From Pseudomonadota bacterium (GTDB taxonomy: Bacteria; Pseudomonadota; Gammaproteobacteria; Pseudomonadales; Pseudomonadaceae), in assembly GCA_023431055.1 (NCBI GenBank), contig JAEYXX010000063.1:1-9826 (forward strand): 9,826 bases of DNA. The letters are read 5' to 3'. Position numbers and translations under genes: made by a program. Shown here piece by piece: positions 6,132 to 9,826 of this stretch; the first letter of the stretch is position 1; each line of letters starts with the position of its first letter. The notes below the pieces were generated by a model. The model was not told where the DNA came from. It worked only from the letters and a program-made list of their open reading frames with translations, and ran no database searches.

Positions 6132-7741
6132 CAGGCCGCGGCGGGATCGAAACTGTCGGCGCGGGCCATGCGCCACATGCGCTCGTAGAACTCGCCCTCA
6201 ATCTTGCCGCTGAGCAGTTCTCCCGGCGCGAGGAACACATGTTGCTGGGCGAACAGCTTGATCTCGGTAGCCGACATGCGCTGCACCAGGTGCTTGGCAT
6301 CGATCTGCGAGGGGTGGTCGAGGCCGGCGGCGGCGAGCATTTCGGCCAGCGCCTTGAGCGTGTTGCGGTGGAAGTTGTAGACGCGCTGGGCCTTGTCCTC
6401 TACCACCAGGGCGCGCTGGCGCAGCGGGTCCTGCGTCGCCACGCCGGTGGGGCACTTGTTGGTGTGGCAGCTTTGGCTCTGAATGCAACCAATGGCGAAC
6501 ATGAACCCGCGCGCCGAGTTGGCCCAGTCGGCGCCGATGGCCAGCACGCGGGCGATATCGAAGGCACTGACGATCTTGCCGCTGGCGCCGAGCCTGATCT
6601 TGTCGCGCAGGTTGCTGCCGACCAGGGTGTTGTGCACGAACAGCAGGCCTTCACGCAGCGGCACGCCGAGGTGATCGGTGAATTCCAGCGGCGCCGCGCC
6701 GGTACCGCCTTCCTTGCCGTCGACGACGATGAAGTCGGGCAGGATACCGGTCTCCAGCATCGCCTTGACGATGCCCATGAATTCCCAGGGATGGCCCAGG
6801 CAGAACTTGAAGCCGACCGGCTTGCCGCCGGACAGCTCGCGTAGCTGGGCGATGAATTGCAGCAGCTCGATGGGCGTAGAGAAGGCGCTATGGCGCGAGG
6901 GCGAGATGCAATCCTCACCCATGGGCACGCCGCGGGTGTTGGCGATTTCCTCGGTGACCTTGTGCTTGGGCAGGATGCCGCCATGGCCCGGTTTGGCGCC
7001 CTGGCTGAGCTTGATCTCGATCATCTTCACCTGCGGGCTGGCGGCCTGGGCGGCGAAACGCTCGGGGTCGAAGCGACCGTCGGACGCGCGGCAGCCGAAA
7101 TAGCCGCTGCCCAGTTCCCACACCAGGTCGCCACCGTGCTCGCGGTGGTAGGGGCTGATGCTGCCTTCGCCGGTGTCATGGTAGAACTCGCCGAGCTTCG
7201 CCCCTTCGTTGAGGGCGCGAATCGCATTGGCGCTGAGCGAGCCAAAGCTCATCGCCGAGATGTTGAACAGAGAGGCCGAGTACGGCTGGCTGCATTGCGG
7301 CCCGCCGATCTCCACGCGGAAACTGCACGGGTCGGTCAGCGGCGCCGGGCGCATGGAATGGCTGATGAACTCGAAACCGTTCTGGTACACGTCGCTCAGG
7401 GTGCCGAAGGGTTTGTCCGAACCTTCGTTCTTGGCGCGGGCGTAGACCAGCGAGCGCTGGGCGCGGGAGAAGGGCAGCTGTTCGGCATCGCCTTCGAGCA
7501 GGTATTGGCGAATCTCCGGGCGGATGCCTTCGACTAGGTAGCGAATGTTGCCAAGGATCGGGTAGTTGCGCCTTACCGCATGGCGCGTCTGCAGCAGATC
7601 GCCGATACCGATCAGGCTGAGCACGCCGCTGCTCAGGGTCAGTGGCCACAGCCATTCATGGCCTAGGAAGGGCAGGCTGGCCAGGGTGAACAGCACACAG
7701 AAGGCGAAGAATGCATAGCGGCTTAACAGGGAAAGATTCAT
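6131..7741 (-). CDS. FMN-binding glutamate synthase family protein, membrane anchored
   Basis: A 536-residue protein. Two N-terminal hydrophobic segments (about 8-27 and 31-48) anchor it in the inner membrane. The rest (about 90-510) is the GltB-type FMN barrel (PF01645). Recognisable parts are SLFNISAMSFGSLS (157-170), SQGAKPGHGGILP (246-258), the FMN/phosphate region VVDGKEGGTGAAP (339-351) and a three-cysteine site Cys419-x5-Cys425-x4-Cys430 (CIQSQSCHTNKCP). That spacing equals the 3Fe-4S site of glutamate synthase. The glutaminase (class II amidotransferase) domain is missing, so classical glutamine-dependent synthesis would need another ammonia source or partner. Homologues (YerD-like) are widespread and poorly characterised. 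GGAG sits about 6 bases before the ATG. It heads a two-gene operon with the coupled binding protein. The enzymatic reaction is uncertain; the fold and cofactors are not. Confidence 0.92.
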   Translation of the reverse strand: MNLSLLSRYAFFAFCVLFTLASLPFLGHEWLWPLTLSSGVLSLIGIGDLLQTRHAVRRNYPILGNIRYLVEGIRPEIRQYLLEGDAEQLPFSRAQRSLVYARAKNEGSDKPFGTLSDVYQNGFEFISHSMRPAPLTDPCSFRVEIGGPQCSQPYSASLFNISAMSFGSLSANAIRALNEGAKLGEFYHDTGEGSISPYHREHGGDLVWELGSGYFGCRASDGRFDPERFAAQAASPQVKMIEIKLSQGAKPGHGGILPKHKVTEEIANTRGVPMGEDCISPSRHSAFSTPIELLQFIAQLRELSGGKPVGFKFCLGHPWEFMGIVKAMLETGILPDFIVVDGKEGGTGAAPLEFTDHLGVPLREGLLFVHNTLVGSNLRDKIRLGASGKIVSAFDIARVLAIGADWANSARGFMFAIGCIQSQSCHTNKCPTGVATQDPLRQRALVVEDKAQRVYNFHRNTLKALAEMLAAAGLDHPSQIDAKHLVQRMSATEIKLFAQQHVFLAPGELLSGKIEGEFYERMWRMARADSFDPAAA

Positions 7742-7805
7742 TCAAGCTCCAGATGCGCGATTTGAGATAAGACTTTAGACCAAACGGCTATATCGGGTCA
7801 TGTTC

Positions 7806-7819
7806 TGTCCGTCTGGACA
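7806..7819. promoter_or_regulatory. Candidate operator TGTCC-N4-GGACA
   Basis: A perfect 5 bp inverted repeat with a 4 bp spacer, 64 bp upstream of the glutamate-synthase-like start and 160 bp upstream of the KAS III start. Its size and symmetry suit a dimeric repressor such as a TetR-type protein. No regulator gene is adjacent in this window, so the call rests on symmetry alone. Confidence 0.25.
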
Positions 7820-7933
7820 CTCTCAAGGGCTAAGGACGAACCCCATCGCCCTGTGGCACACTCAGGGGCCTGGAGCCAACCATCGTAAAAGCTTGGCCCA
7901 AGTCCCCCGATTTTCGGCCTGCGCCATTGTCGC

Positions 7934-7962
7934 CGGCCTACTGCCTGAGGCCGCCAGCGGCC
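7934..7962 (+). other. Mutually exclusive hairpins in the KAS III leader
   Basis: CGGCCT (7934-7939) can pair with AGGCCG (7948-7953). The bases GGCCG (7949-7953) can instead pair with CGGCC (7958-7962) across a 4-base loop. The second stem ends 5 bases before the GAGG Shine-Dalgarno (7968-7971). Competing stems at a ribosome binding site could affect translation, though GC-rich DNA produces such pairs easily. Confidence 0.25.
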
Positions 7963-7978
7963 GAGAAGAGGAATGAGC

Positions 7979-9100
7979 GTGCATAACGTCGTGATCAGTG
8001 GTACCGGCCTGTACACCCCGGCCAACAGCATTTCCAACGACGAGCTGGTGGCATCCTTCAATGCCTATGTACAGCAGTTCAACGCCGACAACGCCGAGGC
8101 CATCGCCCGTGGCGAGATCGAGGCGCTGAGCGAATCCAGCACGGCCTTCATCGAGAAAGCGTCGGGCATCAAGAGCCGCTTCGTCATCGACAAGGCCGGC
8201 ATCCTCGACCCGCAGCGCATGGTGCCGCGTATCCCGGAGCGTTCCAACGACGAGTGGGGCATTCTCTGCGAAATGGCCGTGGGCGCCGCCAAGGAAGCGC
8301 TGCAGCGTGCCGGCAAGACCGTCGCCGATATCGACGGGGTGATCGTCGCCTGCTCGAATCTGCAGCGCGCCTATCCGGCGGTGGCCATCGAAGTGCAGGC
8401 CGCGCTGGGCATCGACGGCTGGGGCTACGACATGAACGTGGCCTGCTCCTCGGCCACCTTCGGCATCCAGGCCGCGACTACCGCGATCCAGACCGGCCAG
8501 GCCCGCGCCATCCTCATGGTCAACCCGGAAATCTGCACCGGCCACCTCAATTTCCGTGACCGCGACAGCCACTTCATCTTCGGCGACGCCGCCACCGCGG
8601 TGATCATCGAGCGTGCCGATCTGGCCACCTCCAAGCACCAGTTCGACGTGGTCGGCACCAAGCTGCTGACCCAGTTCTCCAACAATATCCGCAACAACTT
8701 CGGCTTCCTCAACCGCGCCGCGGAAGAGGGCGTGGGTGCGCGCGACAAACTGTTCGTCCAGGAAGGTCGCAAGGTGTTCAAGGACGTCTGCCCGATGGTC
8801 GCCGAGCTGATCGCCGCGCACCTGGCGGAAAACCAGCTCAACGTCGCAGATGTGAAGCGCTTCTGGCTGCACCAGGCCAACCTCAACATGAACCTGTTGA
8901 TCGCGCGCAAGTTGCTGGGTCGTGACGCCGAGCCGCACGAAGCGCCGGTGATCCTCGACACCTACGCCAACACCAGCTCGGCCGGCTCGGTGATCGCCCT
9001 GCACAAGCATCAGGACGACCTGCCGGCGGGCAGCTTGGGTGTTCTAAGCTCCTTTGGTGCCGGTTATTCGATCGGCAGTGTAATTTTGCGCAAGCGTTGA
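7979..9100 (+). CDS. Beta-ketoacyl-ACP synthase III (FabH-like, PA3286 type)
   Basis: A thiolase-fold condensing enzyme of 373 residues from this GTG (375 from the upstream ATG), longer than classical FabH (about 317). In the numbering from ATG 7973, the triad is intact: Cys158 (NVACSSATF), His300 (WLHQANLNM) and Asn333 (YANTSSAG). The C-terminal [13 protein letters not shown] is typical of KAS III. KAS III joins an acyl-CoA to malonyl-ACP, giving a 3-ketoacyl-ACP that enters type II fatty acid synthesis. The extra segment (about 25-60) and the following ECF sigma gene resemble P. aeruginosa PA3286, reported to use octanoyl-CoA from beta-oxidation; this link is from memory. I prefer GTG 7979 because GAGG (7968-7971) is then 7 bases away. 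It is only 1 base from the ATG at 7973, which would add two residues. No clear terminator follows. Confidence 0.93.
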   Translation: MHNVVISGTGLYTPANSISNDELVASFNAYVQQFNADNAEAIARGEIEALSESSTAFIEKASGIKSRFVIDKAGILDPQRMVPRIPERSNDEWGILCEMAVGAAKEALQRAGKTVADIDGVIVACSNLQRAYPAVAIEVQAALGIDGWGYDMNVACSSATFGIQAATTAIQTGQARAILMVNPEICTGHLNFRDRDSHFIFGDAATAVIIERADLATSKHQFDVVGTKLLTQFSNNIRNNFGFLNRAAEEGVGARDKLFVQEGRKVFKDVCPMVAELIAAHLAENQLNVADVKRFWLHQANLNMNLLIARKLLGRDAEPHEAPVILDTYANTSSAGSVIALHKHQDDLPAGSLGVLSSFGAGYSIGSVILRKR

Positions 9101-9110
9101 ACTCTCTGTA

Positions 9111-9137
9111 GGAATGCCTGACGTGCACGGGGCGTTC
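9111..9137 (+). promoter_or_regulatory. Candidate ECF-type promoter ahead of the sigma gene
   Basis: GGAAT (9111-9115), a 17-base spacer and CGTTC (9133-9137) resemble the GGAA(C/T)-N16-18-CGTT pattern seen at many autoregulated ECF promoters. It ends 34 bases before the sigma factor ATG, a suitable distance. The idea of autoregulation is inference; the consensus for this ECF group is not known to me. Confidence 0.35.
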
Positions 9138-9153
9138 GGCTTCGTGCGCAGGC
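9116..9153 (+). other. Two-part stem in the sigma gene leader
   Basis: GCCTG (9116-9120) pairs with CAGGC (9149-9153), and inside it GCACG (9125-9129) pairs with CGTGC (9143-9147) around a 13-base loop. It lies between KAS III and the sigma gene. It could be a leader structure or weak termination after KAS III. No T-run follows, and it overlaps the candidate ECF promoter. Confidence 0.3.
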
Positions 9154-9171
9154 TTGACCTACGAGAGTTCC

Positions 9172-9774
9172 ATGTCCGATTCCGATCTCTTGGGCCGCCT
9201 GCTCGCCGGCGAGCAGAAGGCCTACCGCGAGCTGGTGGCTCGCTATCAGGGTGCGATGCGGGCGGTGGCCTACGCCATCGTCGGCAGCCGCCATGCCGAT
9301 GAGGTGGTGCAGGATGCCTGGTTCGCCGTCGTGCGCAACCTGGCAGGTTTTCAAGGCCGCGCCAGCCTCAAGACCTGGCTGCTGACCATCACCGCCAACA
9401 CCGCCAAGACCCGTCTCAAGCACAACCGCCGCGAGGTGCTGCTCGACGACCTGGCTGCGCCGCATGGCACGGTGGGTGACGAGCGTTTCGCCGATGACGG
9501 CCACTGGCTGCTGGCGCCGCATGCCTGGCATCAGGACAGCCCCGAAGCCCTGCTCACCGAATATGAACTGCGCCAGTGCCTGGAACACACCCTGGCCAGC
9601 CTGTCCGAGTTGCAGGCTAGCGTGCTGGTGCTGCTCGAGCGACAGGGTCTGGAGCTGGAGGCGATCTGTAATCTTCTCGACATCTCGCTCTCCAATGCCC
9701 GTGTGCTGCTGCACCGGGCACGCCTGAAAGTCTTCGCCACCCTGGAACATTTCGAGGAGACAGGCCAATGCTGA
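9172..9774 (+). CDS. ECF-subfamily RNA polymerase sigma factor
   Basis: A 200-residue sigma-70 family member with only regions 2 and 4. Region 2 (about 16-84) includes YRELVARYQGAMRAVAYAIVG and the core-binding HADEVVQDAWFAVVRNL (41-57), then the -10 recognition part GRASLKTWLLTITANTAKTRL (62-82). Region 4 (about 135-188) holds ASLSELQASVLVLLERQGLELEAICNLLDISLSNARVLLHRARLKV, a helix-turn-helix for the -35 element. The linker of about 50 residues (85-134) is rather long. The ATG at 9172 is preceded by GAGAG. A TTG at 9154 would extend it by six residues without support. The overlapping next gene looks like a zinc-finger anti-sigma factor, the usual partner. From memory it corresponds to P. aeruginosa PA3285, beside the KAS III PA3286. 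Its target genes are unknown. Confidence 0.92.
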   Translation: MSDSDLLGRLLAGEQKAYRELVARYQGAMRAVAYAIVGSRHADEVVQDAWFAVVRNLAGFQGRASLKTWLLTITANTAKTRLKHNRREVLLDDLAAPHGTVGDERFADDGHWLLAPHAWHQDSPEALLTEYELRQCLEHTLASLSELQASVLVLLERQGLELEAICNLLDISLSNARVLLHRARLKVFATLEHFEETGQC

Positions 9775-9826
9775 CCTGCAAGGAACTGGTCGCTCACTCC
9801 AGCGATTATCTCGACGGCCAACTGAC
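9768..9826 (+). CDS. Anti-sigma factor, N-terminal fragment (runs off window)
   Basis: Only 19 full codons are visible (MLTCKELVAHSSDYLDGQL). The ATG overlaps the last 7 bases of the sigma gene, and GAGGAGA (9754-9760) stands 7 bases before it, so translation is probably coupled. An early Cys followed by a YLDG(Q/E)L motif is the usual start of zf-HC2 zinc-binding anti-sigma factors, which continue with an HxxxCxxC site and often a membrane helix. Neither can be seen here. The position directly after an ECF sigma gene makes the call likely; the stimulus it senses cannot be inferred. Confidence 0.75.
   Translation, partial: MLTCKELVAHSSDYLDGQL

Larger units (their letters stand above)
7742..7978. 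promoter_or_regulatory. Divergent regulatory region with several hairpins
   Basis: These 237 bp separate the minus-strand glutamate-synthase-like gene from the plus-strand KAS III gene and must hold both promoters. Visible structures are TGTCC-GTCT-GGACA (7806-7819), CCCTG/CAGGG (7849-7853 with 7863-7867) and alternative stems just before the KAS III start (7934-7962). I find no -35/-10 pair good enough to call on either strand. Confidence 0.4.

Noticed and set aside
6857..7537. A 226-codon plus-strand open frame inside the glutamate-synthase-like gene
   Set aside because: It is antisense to conserved FMN-barrel motifs, and its composition is typical of reverse-frame translation in GC-rich DNA.
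7862..9010. A 382-codon minus-strand open frame opposite KAS III
   Set aside because: It is the antisense shadow of a gene with a full catalytic triad. Its translation is rich in Val/Gly/Asp/His/Arg with no recognisable family and no ribosome binding site. Long antisense frames are common in GC-rich Pseudomonas genes.
9064..9768. A 234-codon minus-strand open frame across the sigma factor
   Set aside because: It is the shadow of the sigma gene, which has both sigma regions and a coupled partner. The antisense product matches nothing I know.
1..9826. CRISPR arrays, tRNA/rRNA genes, insertion sequences, phage or toxin-antitoxin/defence systems
   Set aside because: I scanned for regularly spaced direct repeats, cloverleaf-like segments, transposase or integrase motifs and paired small ORFs and found none. 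All sizeable coding regions have clear housekeeping or metabolic family matches.

Overview
The window is high-GC, densely coded chromosomal DNA. Codon use, the DUF2790-type small exported protein, the HIT protein, the pnuC/nadR pair and the KAS III gene beside an ECF sigma factor all point to a Pseudomonas species (gammaproteobacteria). I see no phage, transposase, integrase, tRNA, rRNA or CRISPR array. The content looks like ordinary chromosome with a few under-studied gene pairs. I do not see a clear new defence or mobile system.

Left part (1-2361). A glutathione transferase of the YfcG/YghU (Nu) type lies on the minus strand and ends at a strong hairpin (2-28). A 259 bp gene-free stretch follows, holding an imperfect inverted repeat (764-842) that looks like a short dispersed repeat. 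Next come a plus-strand histidine-triad (HIT) hydrolase and a long hairpin (1443-1469), which separates it from a convergent small exported DUF2790 protein. A divergent intergenic region with several palindromes leads into a small outer-membrane-type lipoprotein of unknown function.

Middle part (2439-5403). An FAD aromatic-hydroxylase-like monooxygenase is followed 60 bp later by pnuC (nicotinamide riboside/NMN transporter). One base after pnuC comes a NadR-like bifunctional NMN adenylyltransferase / nicotinamide riboside kinase that lacks the repressor domain. The last two genes make a complete NAD salvage route: import NR, phosphorylate it to NMN, adenylylate it to NAD+.

Right-middle part (5394-7741, minus strand). 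A membrane-anchored, stand-alone FMN/iron-sulphur glutamate-synthase-like protein is translationally coupled (TGATG overlap) to an orphan periplasmic solute-binding protein of the amino-acid-binding family. The binding-protein gene overlaps the end of nadR tail-to-tail by 10 bp.

Right part (7979-9826). A beta-ketoacyl-ACP synthase III with an intact Cys-His-Asn triad is followed by an ECF sigma factor. The start of what is probably its zinc-finger anti-sigma partner overlaps the sigma gene by 7 bp and runs off the window. From memory, this KAS III/ECF pair matches P. aeruginosa PA3286/PA3285. That would place a fatty-acid recycling enzyme next to an envelope-stress type regulator.
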